The notes below the pieces were generated by a model, which was not told the DNA's origin, ran no database searches, and saw only the letters and a program-made list of their open reading frames with translations. The translations under genes were made by a program, and so were the position numbers. DNA of 64,000 nt from an uncultured Flavobacterium sp. (GTDB taxonomy: Bacteria; Bacteroidota; Bacteroidia; Flavobacteriales; Flavobacteriaceae): positions 1 through 64,000 of the forward strand of contig NZ_CAMLDD010000016.1 in NCBI RefSeq assembly GCF_946478785.1. The letters run 5' to 3'. Positions 37,007 through 47,032 of the stretch are shown here, in pieces (within the stretch, counting starts at the first letter, position 1; each line of letters starts with the position of its first letter).

Positions 37007-38491
37007 ATGAAAAGAGGAATATTCATAATCGCAATATTATTTTCAGTCCAAATGTTTTCTCAGGCCATTTATGAAGATGAGCGCTATGTACCGGAAACCG
37101 ATCCGGCAGTGTTGAAAAATTTGGAAGAATGGCAAGGCAAAAAATTTGGATTGTTAATGCACTGGGGAACTTACAGCCAATGGGGAATTGTAGAATCATG
37201 GTCACTATGTCCCGAAGATTATGGATGGTGTGAACGTAAAAAAGGAAGTAATCCGGGCAATTATACTGAATATGTAAAAGATTATGAAGGATTAAGAAAA
37301 ACGTTTAATCCAGTAAAATTTGATCCTGCTAAATGGGCAAAAGCTGCTAAATATGCGGGAATGAAATACATGGTTTTTACAACAAAACACCATGACGGAT
37401 TTAATATGTACGACACTAAATATTCTGATTATAAAATTACAAGCAAAGACGTTCCTTTTCATACAAACCCCAAAGCAGACGTTTTAAAAGAAATCTTCAA
37501 CTCTTTTAGAGCCGAAAATATCTCAACCGGAGCTTATTTCTCTAAACCAGACTGGCATAACGAAAACTACTGGGATCCTTATTTTCCACCTTTCGACAGA
37601 AACGTAAATTATGATCCAAAGCTTTATCCTGAAAAATGGCAGAAATATGTTGATTTCACACACAATCAAATTTTAGAAATCCTTACAAATTATGGTAAAG
37701 TTGATATTTTATGGCTTGACGGAGGATGGGTTAGAAAAAGAGACCAGCTAAACTTAAAAGAAAACTATGATGAAAAATTCGCAGAAAACGAGGCGAAAAA
37801 TGGTTTTATCAAACACAGAGTAGTAGATCAGGATCCTAAAATGGATGAATTGGTTGTAAAAGCACGTCAAAAACAACCTGGATTAATTGTAGTAGACAGA
37901 GCAGTTCACGGAAAAAATCAAAATTATTTAACTCCGGAAGGCCGTGTCCCTGCTAAAACGCTGCCTTATCCCTGGGAATCTTGTATTCCGTCAGGCGGAG
38001 GCTGGTCTTACACTCCGGATGCACAATACATGACTGGAAGACAAGGAATTCATATGTTGATTGACATTGTTGCAAAAGGCGGAAACTTATTATTAAACGT
38101 TGCGCCAAGCCCTGAAGGAGAATGGCAGCAGGGTGCTTATGATTTATTGACAGCTTATGGCGACTGGATGAAAGTAAACAGTTCAGCAATTTATGAGACT
38201 AAACCAATTGAGCCTTTTAAAGAAGATAACATTTGTTTTACACAAAATAAAGTCGGGAATGTATTCGCATTTTATTTAGCAAAAGAAGGAGAAGATAAAA
38301 TTCCTGCAACGGTTATAATAAAATCGATCAGTCCTAAAAAAGGAACAAAAATTACGATGTTAGGTTCTAAAACTTCTTTAAAATGGACAAAAGAAGGAAA
38401 TGGATTTAAGGTTGTAATTCCGGAAAGCCTTAGAAATAATTTACCTGCAAAAGAAGCATGGACTTTAAAAATTGAAGCGATTAACAGATAG
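37007..38491 (+). CDS. GH29 alpha-L-fucosidase, compact form
   Basis: This 494-residue secreted fucosidase (signal MKRGIFIIAILFSVQMFSQ) has the GH29 barrel with KKFGLLMHWGTYSQWGI, TTKHHDGFNMY, KPDWHNENYWDPY and the predicted nucleophile Asp238 in ILWLDGGW. A C-terminal beta domain closes the protein (about 400-494). Unlike the first GH29 gene of the locus it has no carbohydrate-binding appendages. Its position in the GH2-GH20-GH92-GH3 operon suggests it works on partly trimmed N-glycans. Which fucose linkage it takes cannot be read from the sequence; the core-fucose option is an inference from its context. Confidence 0.93.
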   Translation: MKRGIFIIAILFSVQMFSQAIYEDERYVPETDPAVLKNLEEWQGKKFGLLMHWGTYSQWGIVESWSLCPEDYGWCERKKGSNPGNYTEYVKDYEGLRKTFNPVKFDPAKWAKAAKYAGMKYMVFTTKHHDGFNMYDTKYSDYKITSKDVPFHTNPKADVLKEIFNSFRAENISTGAYFSKPDWHNENYWDPYFPPFDRNVNYDPKLYPEKWQKYVDFTHNQILEILTNYGKVDILWLDGGWVRKRDQLNLKENYDEKFAENEAKNGFIKHRVVDQDPKMDELVVKARQKQPGLIVVDRAVHGKNQNYLTPEGRVPAKTLPYPWESCIPSGGGWSYTPDAQYMTGRQGIHMLIDIVAKGGNLLLNVAPSPEGEWQQGAYDLLTAYGDWMKVNSSAIYETKPIEPFKEDNICFTQNKVGNVFAFYLAKEGEDKIPATVIIKSISPKKGTKITMLGSKTSLKWTKEGNGFKVVIPESLRNNLPAKEAWTLKIEAINR

Positions 38492-38500
38492 AAATTAAGT

Positions 38501-40741
38501 ATGATTTTTACTAAAAGAATAACCACACAAACAGCATGTTTTTTTACCATGCTGTTTTTTAGCATCAGCATTTTTGCACAAGAGCCTGCTGATTTTGTAA
38601 ATCCGTTTATCGGAACCTCTAATTTTGGAGCCACTTTCCCCGGACCAATTGCACCACGAGGAATGGCCAGTATTAGTCCGTTTAATGTTGCGGGACCTCA
38701 AAATCCATTAGAAAAAGACAGTCAGTGGCTGTCAAATCCTTATGTAAACGAAAATAAATTTTTAACCGGATTCAGTCAGGTTAATATAAGCGGCGTTGGC
38801 TGCCCGGAATTAGGAGTTATTTTACTAATGCCAACAACCGGAGCTGTAGAAACAAATCATTTAAAATATGGTTCTACTTATAAAAATGAAGTAGCAAAAG
38901 CCGCTTATTACAGCGTAGATATAGATAAATACAAGGTTAAAGCAGAGTTTACGGCTTCGAAAAGAGTGGGTGTAAGCAAATTTACGTTTCCAAAAGGACA
39001 ATCAAATATTTTATTAAATCTTGGTTTAGGTTTAACCAATGAAGAAGGCGCAATGGTAAAAGTGGTTTCTCCAACAGAAATTGAAGGAATGCGAAGCGTA
39101 GGTTCATTTTGTTACAACAGTCCCGAAGATGCTTATCCGGTTTATTTTGTTGCAAAATTTTCTAAACCTGCCAAAAAATTCGGAGTTTGGAAAAAAACAA
39201 GAAAATACGAAGGTGTCGAAGCACAATGGATGACTTACAACGGCAAAACCAGAATGATGGACAATACCATAAAAACAGTTGTAGGAGACAGCATCGGAAC
39301 TTATTTTACCTATCAGTTTGACAAGCCAGAAACAGTTGAGGTTAAAATTGGTATTTCATATGTAAGCGTCGAAAATGCCCGTGAAAACTTAGAAAAAGAA
39401 ATCGGAAAGAAATCGTTTGAAGCTGTTTATAAAGATACTTATAGCGAATGGAACGAAGAACTTTCTAAAATTTTGGTTGAGGGTGGCTCAAAAGACGATA
39501 ATACGATTTTTTACACGGCATTGTACCACACTTTAATTCATCCCAATACTTTAAACGATGTCAACGGAGAATATCCTGTAATAAAAAGAGCTAAGATTGC
39601 TAAAACCGAAGGCACTCGTTATACCACGTTTTCTTTGTGGGATACGTATCGAAATATGCATCCGTTAACGTCTTTAGTTTATCCGAAGCAGCAATCGGAT
39701 ATGATAAAAAGCATGTTGGAAATGTATGATGAAAACGGCTGGCTGCCAAAATGGGAATTAAATTCGACTGAAACATTCACCATGGTCGGGGATCCCGCCA
39801 GTATTGTTATAGTCGACGCCTGCTTAAAGGGAATTCAGGATTTTGACTTTCACAAAGCCTATTATGCCATGTTAAAAGGCGCAGATAAAACTGAAAATAA
39901 TCCGCTGCGTCCGGGGCTTAAAGAATACATAGACAAAGGGTATTTATCAACTAATTATCCTGGTCCGGTTTCTACAACTCTGGAATATAATACTTCCGAT
40001 TATGCGATTTCACTTTTAGCAAAAGCTTTGGGTGAAAAAGATGATTATAAGCGTTTTACGAAACGTTCGCTCTCATACCGAAAATTATTTGACAAAGATT
40101 TAAAATTACTTCGGCCAAGAACGGCTAACGGAAAATGGTATGAATCTTTTGATCCTGAAGCAGGAGCTAATTTTCAGGAAAATGTTGGTTTTATAGAAGG
40201 CAATGCATGGCAATATGCTTTTATGGTGCCACATGATATAAGAGGATTGATTAAATTAATGGGTGGAGACAAACCTTTTTCAGATCAATTGCAAAAAGTT
40301 TTTGACAGCAAACAATTTGATATGGCAAACGAGCCGGATATTGCCTATCCGTATTTATTCAATTATGTAAAAGGAGAGGAATGGAAGAGTCAGGAAATGG
40401 TAAAGAAATTAGTGAGAGAATATTTCAAAAATGAACCGAAAGGCTTACCCGGAAATGATGATACCGGAACAATGTCGGCCTGGCTGGTTTATTCGATGAT
40501 GGGAATTTACCCAATATCTCCGGGAGATCCAATTTATACCATTACAGCACCAATGTTTCATAGGGTCACGATCAAATTAGATCCTAGATATTATAAAAAA
40601 GAAAGCATTGTAATTGAAAGACAAATCAATAATGATGGAAAAATCAATTCGATTGAGCTAAACGGAAAAACACTTAACAGCTTTTTTATTTCGCACGAAG
40701 ATTTTGTGAATGGAACAATGCTAAAAGTGATTCAAAATTAA
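38501..40741 (+). CDS. GH92 family glycoside hydrolase (second copy, divergent)
   Basis: This 746-residue secreted protein (signal ending FSISIFAQE) belongs to GH92: NPFIGTSNFGATFPGPIAPRG, NISGVGCPELG, FSLWDTYRNMHPL, NEPDIAYPYLFNYVKG and GTMSAWLVYSMMGIYPISPGD. Several signature positions differ from the first GH92: the GTGGHGH start is GTSNFGA, GNEPSHH becomes ANEPDIA, and DCGQMSAW becomes DDTGTMSAW. These changes suggest another specificity within the family (different alpha-mannosidic linkage or mannose-phosphate-type substrate) rather than decay, since the frame and core blocks are intact. It follows GH29 by 9 bases and is 13 bases before GH3. Confidence 0.92.
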   Translation: MIFTKRITTQTACFFTMLFFSISIFAQEPADFVNPFIGTSNFGATFPGPIAPRGMASISPFNVAGPQNPLEKDSQWLSNPYVNENKFLTGFSQVNISGVGCPELGVILLMPTTGAVETNHLKYGSTYKNEVAKAAYYSVDIDKYKVKAEFTASKRVGVSKFTFPKGQSNILLNLGLGLTNEEGAMVKVVSPTEIEGMRSVGSFCYNSPEDAYPVYFVAKFSKPAKKFGVWKKTRKYEGVEAQWMTYNGKTRMMDNTIKTVVGDSIGTYFTYQFDKPETVEVKIGISYVSVENARENLEKEIGKKSFEAVYKDTYSEWNEELSKILVEGGSKDDNTIFYTALYHTLIHPNTLNDVNGEYPVIKRAKIAKTEGTRYTTFSLWDTYRNMHPLTSLVYPKQQSDMIKSMLEMYDENGWLPKWELNSTETFTMVGDPASIVIVDACLKGIQDFDFHKAYYAMLKGADKTENNPLRPGLKEYIDKGYLSTNYPGPVSTTLEYNTSDYAISLLAKALGEKDDYKRFTKRSLSYRKLFDKDLKLLRPRTANGKWYESFDPEAGANFQENVGFIEGNAWQYAFMVPHDIRGLIKLMGGDKPFSDQLQKVFDSKQFDMANEPDIAYPYLFNYVKGEEWKSQEMVKKLVREYFKNEPKGLPGNDDTGTMSAWLVYSMMGIYPISPGDPIYTITAPMFHRVTIKLDPRYYKKESIVIERQINNDGKINSIELNGKTLNSFFISHEDFVNGTMLKVIQN

Positions 40742-40754
40742 AATACATACCACT

Positions 40755-43412
40755 ATGTTACAACTAAAAATCAAAAAAATAGCCATTATTCTGGTAATGG
40801 CTGCAGGTTTTTTTAATCAGGTTTATTCGCAAAAAAAATATCCGTATCAAGATGCAAAATTACCAGTTGAAGAAAGAGTAAAAGACTTGTTAAGCCGAAT
40901 GAGCCTTGAAGAAAAAGTCCGCCAAATGGATATGTACAAAGGTGAATTTTTTAAAGAAAAAGAAGATTTCTCAAAAAGTAAATCGGCAGCAAAAATTGGA
41001 AGTTTAGGTATTGGAGCGATTCACGATATTTATCCGCGTTCGGCAAAAATGATCAATGATCTTCAGACGAATGTTATAAAGGGTAGTAAGTGGGGGATTC
41101 CAGCCTTGATTATGTGTGAGATGCTTCACGGTTATCTGGATGACGGAAGTACAGCTTTTCCAATGAATATTGGTTTAGGCGCAACCTGGGATACGGCTTT
41201 AATGAGCAAAGTAGGCGGCGTAATTGGTACCGAAGCCAGGGCACACGGAGTTCATTTTGGATTAGGACCCAATCTTGATGTTGGCCGTGAACCGCGCTGG
41301 GGGAGAGTTGCTGAAACTTTTGGGGAAGATGTTTACCTGATTGGAGAAATGGGAACCGCAATGATTAAAGGAATGCAGGGTGATGATTTAAAATCAGACC
41401 GTTCGATTATTGCAGAGCCAAAACACTTTGCAGTTCACGGTATTCCGGAAGGCGGAGCCAATTCATCACCAGTTTTAGTGGGTGAGCGTGCAGCGCGTCA
41501 GGATTTTTTGCCATCATTTGAAAAAGCTTTCAAAAAAGGCGGCGCATTGGGAACCATGTGTGCGTATTCTGAATTAGACGGAATTCCCTGCGCGGCCAAT
41601 CACTGGTTGCTAACAGATGTTTTGAGAAACGAATGGGGTTTCAAAGGAATTGTAGTTTCAGATTTAGGAGCGATTAAATATTTGCAAACCACTCATTATG
41701 TTACAAATTCGCTAAAAGAAAGTATTAGGGAAGCTGTTGCAGCGGGAGTTGATATGCAATTTTATGATTTCACAAATGAGTTTTGGCAACAAAGCATCAT
41801 TGAATTGGTAAATGAAAAAAAGCTGACAATGGAACAAATTGACCGTGCTGCAGGAGGCGTTTTGAGATTGAAATTTTTATTGGGATTATTCGAAAATCCA
41901 TACACAGATAAAAATTTAATTAAAGAGCGTTTTCATACTAAAGAGAATCAGGATATCGCTTTAGAGGCAGGACATAAATCGATTGTTTTATTAAAGAACG
42001 AAAGCAATATGCTGCCTTTAAATAAAGAGGTCAAAACAGTTGCTGTAATAGGTCCAAATGCTGATGCTTCCAGATTAGGAGGATATTCAGTAAAAAATAA
42101 AATAGGTACAACTGTTTTAGAAGGTGTAAAACAAGTTGTGGGCAAAAATACAAACGTACTTTATCAAGAAGGTGTTTCTTTAATTGTAAAAGGACAGATT
42201 ATTCCATCGAAATATTTATTTACTCCCGACGGATCACAAAATGGATTAAAAGGGGAATATTTCAATAACAGAAAAGCAGAAGGAACTCCTGCATTAACGC
42301 GTATTGACAATCAATTAGAATTTGACTGGCCATGGTCGCCGGGAGATGGTGTAACAGATGACGATTTCTCAATTCGCTGGACAGGTTACATTCAGTCAGA
42401 TAAATCTTTTGATGGCTGGCTGGGTTTAAGTTCAGATGATGGAATCAGAATGTGGGTTGACGATCAGCTGGTTATCGACAATTGGACAAAAGGAGCTACC
42501 AGTATCGTCACAACTCCAAAAAATATCGAAGCAGGTAAAAAATACAAAGTCAGAATTGAAATGTGGGAAGGAGGCTGGGGAGCCAGAGCACACTTGCGTT
42601 GGAACTTAGAAAAAGTAAACTTTCAGCCGGCGATCGACATTGCTAAAAAAGCAGATGTTGCGATTGTAGTTTTAGGAGAATCAAACGAACTGGTTGAAGA
42701 AAACAGAGATGTTGCGTCTTTGGATTTACACGGAATGCAGCAGGAATTGATAGAAACGATTCAAAAAACAGGAACTCCAGTAGTTTGTGTGTTGTTAAAC
42801 GGTCGTCCGCTTTCAACAAACTGGATCAGCGAAAATATTCCGGCACTTGTAGAGGCCTGGTTTCCGGGTGAAGCAGGAGGAAAAGCTGTAGCCGATGTAT
42901 TGTTTGGAAATTACAATCCAGGCGGAAAACTACCTATTACAGTTCCTAAATCCGTTGGACAATTGCCTATTTATTACAACCAAAAGCCATCAGCTATACA
43001 CAGATATGTTGCTGAGAGTGAGCATCCGTTATACCCATTTGGTTATGGATTGAGTTACACCAAATTTGAATATTCAAATTTTGCTATCAACACCAAAGAA
43101 ATTAAAGCAGATGGAGAATTGAAAGTTAGTGTAAATGTTAAAAATATTGGGAATTATGATGGAGATGAAGTGGTGCAATTATACATCAATGATGTTTACA
43201 GTAGCGTAACAACTCCAAGAAAAACATTAAAAGGTTTTAAAAGGTTATTCATCGAAAAAGGTGAAACAAAAAAAGTTGAGTTTACATTGACGGCTGACGA
43301 ACTATCTATCTGGAACAGAGATATGAAACGAGTGGTTGAGCCAGGTGACTTTGAAGTTATGGTTGGAGGAAATTCTGTAGATTTACAAAAGTTAAGTTTT
43401 AAAGTTCTGTAA
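40755..43412 (+). CDS. GH3 glycoside hydrolase with inserted PA14 domain
   Basis: This 885-residue secreted enzyme has a GH3 N-terminal barrel (about 40-370) with ERVKDLLSRMSLEEKV, KHFAVHG and predicted nucleophile Asp303 in VVSDLGAI. The C-terminal sandwich domain is interrupted by a PA14 domain (about 495-620; GLKGEYFNN and WLGLSSDDGIRMWVD). A fibronectin III-like domain ends the protein (about 780-885). PA14-bearing GH3 enzymes are usually beta-glucosidases or beta-xylosidases, and the insert often shapes the substrate pocket. Its job in an N-glycan locus is unclear: it may act on beta-xylose of plant N-glycans or on another beta-linked sugar. It is last in the five-enzyme operon, with 257 bases before susC. 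Confidence 0.92.
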   Translation: MLQLKIKKIAIILVMAAGFFNQVYSQKKYPYQDAKLPVEERVKDLLSRMSLEEKVRQMDMYKGEFFKEKEDFSKSKSAAKIGSLGIGAIHDIYPRSAKMINDLQTNVIKGSKWGIPALIMCEMLHGYLDDGSTAFPMNIGLGATWDTALMSKVGGVIGTEARAHGVHFGLGPNLDVGREPRWGRVAETFGEDVYLIGEMGTAMIKGMQGDDLKSDRSIIAEPKHFAVHGIPEGGANSSPVLVGERAARQDFLPSFEKAFKKGGALGTMCAYSELDGIPCAANHWLLTDVLRNEWGFKGIVVSDLGAIKYLQTTHYVTNSLKESIREAVAAGVDMQFYDFTNEFWQQSIIELVNEKKLTMEQIDRAAGGVLRLKFLLGLFENPYTDKNLIKERFHTKENQDIALEAGHKSIVLLKNESNMLPLNKEVKTVAVIGPNADASRLGGYSVKNKIGTTVLEGVKQVVGKNTNVLYQEGVSLIVKGQIIPSKYLFTPDGSQNGLKGEYFNNRKAEGTPALTRIDNQLEFDWPWSPGDGVTDDDFSIRWTGYIQSDKSFDGWLGLSSDDGIRMWVDDQLVIDNWTKGATSIVTTPKNIEAGKKYKVRIEMWEGGWGARAHLRWNLEKVNFQPAIDIAKKADVAIVVLGESNELVEENRDVASLDLHGMQQELIETIQKTGTPVVCVLLNGRPLSTNWISENIPALVEAWFPGEAGGKAVADVLFGNYNPGGKLPITVPKSVGQLPIYYNQKPSAIHRYVAESEHPLYPFGYGLSYTKFEYSNFAINTKEIKADGELKVSVNVKNIGNYDGDEVVQLYINDVYSSVTTPRKTLKGFKRLFIEKGETKKVEFTLTADELSIWNRDMKRVVEPGDFEVMVGGNSVDLQKLSFKVL

Positions 43413-43669
43413 TAGCCTATTGTTTAGTATTAATCGAAAATCTTTAGTGATTTGGATGTTTTGATTCGAATTCTTTTATCAAATTAACAAATAGCCAGTT
43501 TTAATAATGTTTTATGCTGGAAAACATACAGATTTAAAAAGTAAATGTATTGTTTTTAGTGAAATTTTGACCAACACCTTTTCAAAGCTGTCATTTGTCG
43601 AAATAATGATTTAGTTAACAAAACGTATTCATAAATTTAACATGTTATTAACTCAAAAACAATTAAACT

Positions 43670-46600
43670 ATGAATCAAAACGTATTAAAATTACTGTTCT
43701 TGTTTTTCCTGTTCGGGTTTCAAAACCTTCAGGCTCAAACAGCAACAGTAACAGGGACAATCACAGATACCAACGGAATGCCCATTCCGGGAGTAAATGT
43801 GAATGTTAAAGGAACTAAAACCAATACATCATCAGATTTTGATGGAAAATACAGCATCTCTGTTCCTAATCAATCAGCCATTTTGATATTTTCTTATGTT
43901 GGTTCTGCTACAAAAGAAATTCCTGTCGCAGGACTTGCTACTGTTAATGTAGCTTTAGGTGCTGACAGTCAACAATTAGGTGAAGTTGTTGTAACAGCAC
44001 TTGGTCAGTCTAAAGAGAAAAAGGCTTTAGGATATGCTACCAGTGTGATTAAGTCTGATGCAATTGTTAAGACAGGTTCACCTACTATTGCTAACGCTAT
44101 GTATGGTAAAGCACCAGGAGTTCGTATCACTTCTACTCCGGGTGGAGCCGGAAATATCAATATCCAAATTCGTGGTATTAACTCTATTACAGGTAAAAAC
44201 CAGCCACTTATTGTTTTAGATGGTGTGCCAATTCGTGATGGAGAGGCTAAAAATAATGATTATTGGGCTGATCAGCGTATCAGAAGTAATGGTCTGGCTG
44301 ATATTAATCCTGAAGACATTGAGAGTATCTCTATTCTTAAAGGAGCTTCGGCTGCTGCATTATATGGTTCTGAAGCGGTAAATGGGGTTGTATTAATTAC
44401 ATCTAAATCAGGTAAAGGAAAAAAAGGGTTTGGTGTAGATTTTAGTACCAGTTATGCACAAAACCAAATTGCATACTTACCAAGATTTCAATATGAAAGA
44501 GGTCCAGGTTGGCCAAACGCAAATTATACTTCATCATTTAATGCTCCGGATGGTTTTGCTCATTATGATATAGACGGTGATGGGATAAATGAAATGAGAG
44601 GGACTTCAAATAGCAGTAATAACTTTGGTCCGTGGTTCGACGGTCAGCCAATTATGACTTGGGATGGAGTTGTTCGTCCTTACTCACCTCAAAAGGACGG
44701 ATACAAAAATTTGTTCCAGGATTCATGGGATGCTGTAACAAACATCGCACTTTCTAACAATACTGATAATAGCAGTATTCGTTTTTCTTACACTCACAAT
44801 GAATCACAAGGATTGAGTATGGGGAACATGAATAAAAAAAATACGCTTAACTTGAATGCATCATTCAAAACTAGTGAAAAATTGAAAACAGATGTGATCG
44901 TGAGTTATATGAATCAAAATGTTCATAACCGTGCTATTGGTACAGATCGATTGGTAAATAACTTTACTGGTATGCTTGGTCCGTTTTCTAATGGGGATTG
45001 GTACAAAGAGAAATATAAAACCAGTTTAGGCTACAAATATGTTACTGGTAGATTAACTAATAGTTTAACTCCTGATGAAAACATCTTCCGTAATGGTTTC
45101 AGAGCAGATCTTGGAGATTATTTTTGGAATACAAATGCGAATCAACAAGACGAAATTACAAACCGTTTGATTGCCAGTGTTACTGAAACCTATACTATTT
45201 ACAAAGATTTGAAATTACGTGGTCGAGCATCTACTGATTTAACTTCAGTAAATGTAGAAACTAAAAATCCCGTTGAAAGACCTTTGGTTTATCAACCAGG
45301 AACGGGTTCTTATCAAATGGATTCTAAAGATTATAATATCATTTATGGAGATGTGATGTTGACTTACAACAAAAAAATTAATGATAACTTTGATATTGGA
45401 GCTACAGCTGGTTATACTGCAACAAAAGAAACTGGTTTTACTGTAGCAAGATTTACTGATGGGGGCTTAAGTGTTGAAGGCTGGTACGATATGAATTCTT
45501 CAGTAAACACTCCAAAAAGTACCGATACAAAATATGAAGTTGTAAAAGATGCTGTATTTGGAACTGTGAGCGGTAGCTACAAAAACTACTTGTTTCTTGA
45601 AGGGACAATAAGAAAGGATAGAACTTCTACGATGAATCCTAATAACAATGCCTTTACGTATCCTTCTGTAAACTCGTCTTTCGTGTTGTCTGATGCGGTT
45701 AAATTACCGGAAGTAATCAGTTATGCAAAATTACGTGCTTCTTGGGGTATTGTGGGAAATTATCCAGAGTTGTATAAAGCTAATATAGCTTTCAATCAAA
45801 CTACATTAGGAAATCAAGGGACAACTACTCCGGTATTGATCACTAATTCAATGAATAATTATGGTAATGAATTAATAAAACCAGAGATGAAAAACGAATT
45901 TGAAGTTGGTTTTGAAACTAAATTTTTTGACAGAAGACTGGGATTAGATGTTTCTTACTACAATGCACATGTTTATGATCAAATTTTAGATTTGACATTA
46001 TCACAAACAACAGGAGCAGCTTCAATCTTAGCGAATGTTGGAGAATTGAGTAACCAAGGGATTGAAGTAGCTTTGACTGCTACTCCTATAAAAACAACCT
46101 CTTTTTCCTGGGATCTTACTTTGAACTGGGCGAAAAATATAAATAAAGTTGTTAAATTGGCTAATGGGGCATCTGAATTATTACATGCTGACTATGATGG
46201 GGCTGCTGCTCAATTGAAATCAGTAGTTGGTGATCCAATGGGAGGTATTTACGCACACCCTGTTAAGACAGATGACAATGGAAATAAAATGGTTGACTCT
46301 GATGGATTCTATATGATTGATGGAGATAAATGGGAAAAATATGGTACTGCTATGCCTCAGGGTGTGGGTGGTTTAATGAACACATTTACTTATAAAAATT
46401 TCACTTTAGATGTTAATATCGATTATTCTTATGGCGGTTATTTAATGCCAACAGGGATAAACTGGATGAAATCTGCAGGATTGACTGAAGAAACTTTGAA
46501 TTACAGTACTAATGAACGTGGCGGTTTAACTTATTATATGGATGCTAATGGTAAAGGAGTTCAGGTTCCTAACAGTTCAACAGCTGGACCTGGAGGACAA

Positions 46601-47002
46601 CAATTATTCCGTGATGGTATGTTAATGAATGGTGTCACTACAGATGGTACAACAAATACGAATGTAGTCTCTCAGGCAGGTTACTATAACATGACCTACA
46701 ACTGGGGAGGTCCTCAATACAGTAGTTCACGTTATGAGTTGTATATTCAGGAAAACAACTATATAAAAATGAGGGAAATATCCTTGTCTTATGATTTGCC
46801 AACTGCCTGGGCCAGTAAAATTGGTGCTACTAAATTTAGTTTTTCTGCTTACGGACGTAATTTGTTCTTTATCTACAGATCAATAAAGGATATGGATCCT
46901 GAGGCAACTACTGCAGGTTCTAAATGGTCACAAAACGTAAACAATGCAGGTACGAATCCAGCAACCAGAAGTATTGGGTGTATGTTAAGAGCCTCTTTTT
47001 AA
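43670..47002 (+). CDS. SusC/RagA-like TonB-dependent outer-membrane receptor
   Basis: This 1110-residue receptor imports large oligosaccharides across the outer membrane with its SusD partner. A signal peptide (to about residue 23, LQAQ) precedes a carboxypeptidase-regulatory-like domain (GTITDTNGMPIPGVNVNVKG), the plug with GEVVVTALGQSKEKKALGYA, VRITSTPGGAGNINIQIRG and LIVLDGVPI, then the 22-strand barrel ending RSIGCMLRASF. It lacks an N-terminal extension for sigma-factor signalling, so an ECF-sigma/anti-sigma control module is not expected. That fits the two-component pair as regulator. It stands 257 bases after the GH3 gene, room for a promoter. The SusD gene follows within 30 bases. Confidence 0.95.
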   Translation: MNQNVLKLLFLFFLFGFQNLQAQTATVTGTITDTNGMPIPGVNVNVKGTKTNTSSDFDGKYSISVPNQSAILIFSYVGSATKEIPVAGLATVNVALGADSQQLGEVVVTALGQSKEKKALGYATSVIKSDAIVKTGSPTIANAMYGKAPGVRITSTPGGAGNINIQIRGINSITGKNQPLIVLDGVPIRDGEAKNNDYWADQRIRSNGLADINPEDIESISILKGASAAALYGSEAVNGVVLITSKSGKGKKGFGVDFSTSYAQNQIAYLPRFQYERGPGWPNANYTSSFNAPDGFAHYDIDGDGINEMRGTSNSSNNFGPWFDGQPIMTWDGVVRPYSPQKDGYKNLFQDSWDAVTNIALSNNTDNSSIRFSYTHNESQGLSMGNMNKKNTLNLNASFKTSEKLKTDVIVSYMNQNVHNRAIGTDRLVNNFTGMLGPFSNGDWYKEKYKTSLGYKYVTGRLTNSLTPDENIFRNGFRADLGDYFWNTNANQQDEITNRLIASVTETYTIYKDLKLRGRASTDLTSVNVETKNPVERPLVYQPGTGSYQMDSKDYNIIYGDVMLTYNKKINDNFDIGATAGYTATKETGFTVARFTDGGLSVEGWYDMNSSVNTPKSTDTKYEVVKDAVFGTVSGSYKNYLFLEGTIRKDRTSTMNPNNNAFTYPSVNSSFVLSDAVKLPEVISYAKLRASWGIVGNYPELYKANIAFNQTTLGNQGTTTPVLITNSMNNYGNELIKPEMKNEFEVGFETKFFDRRLGLDVSYYNAHVYDQILDLTLSQTTGAASILANVGELSNQGIEVALTATPIKTTSFSWDLTLNWAKNINKVVKLANGASELLHADYDGAAAQLKSVVGDPMGGIYAHPVKTDDNGNKMVDSDGFYMIDGDKWEKYGTAMPQGVGGLMNTFTYKNFTLDVNIDYSYGGYLMPTGINWMKSAGLTEETLNYSTNERGGLTYYMDANGKGVQVPNSSTAGPGGQQLFRDGMLMNGVTTDGTTNTNVVSQAGYYNMTYNWGGPQYSSSRYELYIQENNYIKMREISLSYDLPTAWASKIGATKFSFSAYGRNLFFIYRSIKDMDPEATTAGSKWSQNVNNAGTNPATRSIGCMLRASF

Positions 47003-47032
47003 TTGATAAATTATAATTTAAAAAAAAGTAAT

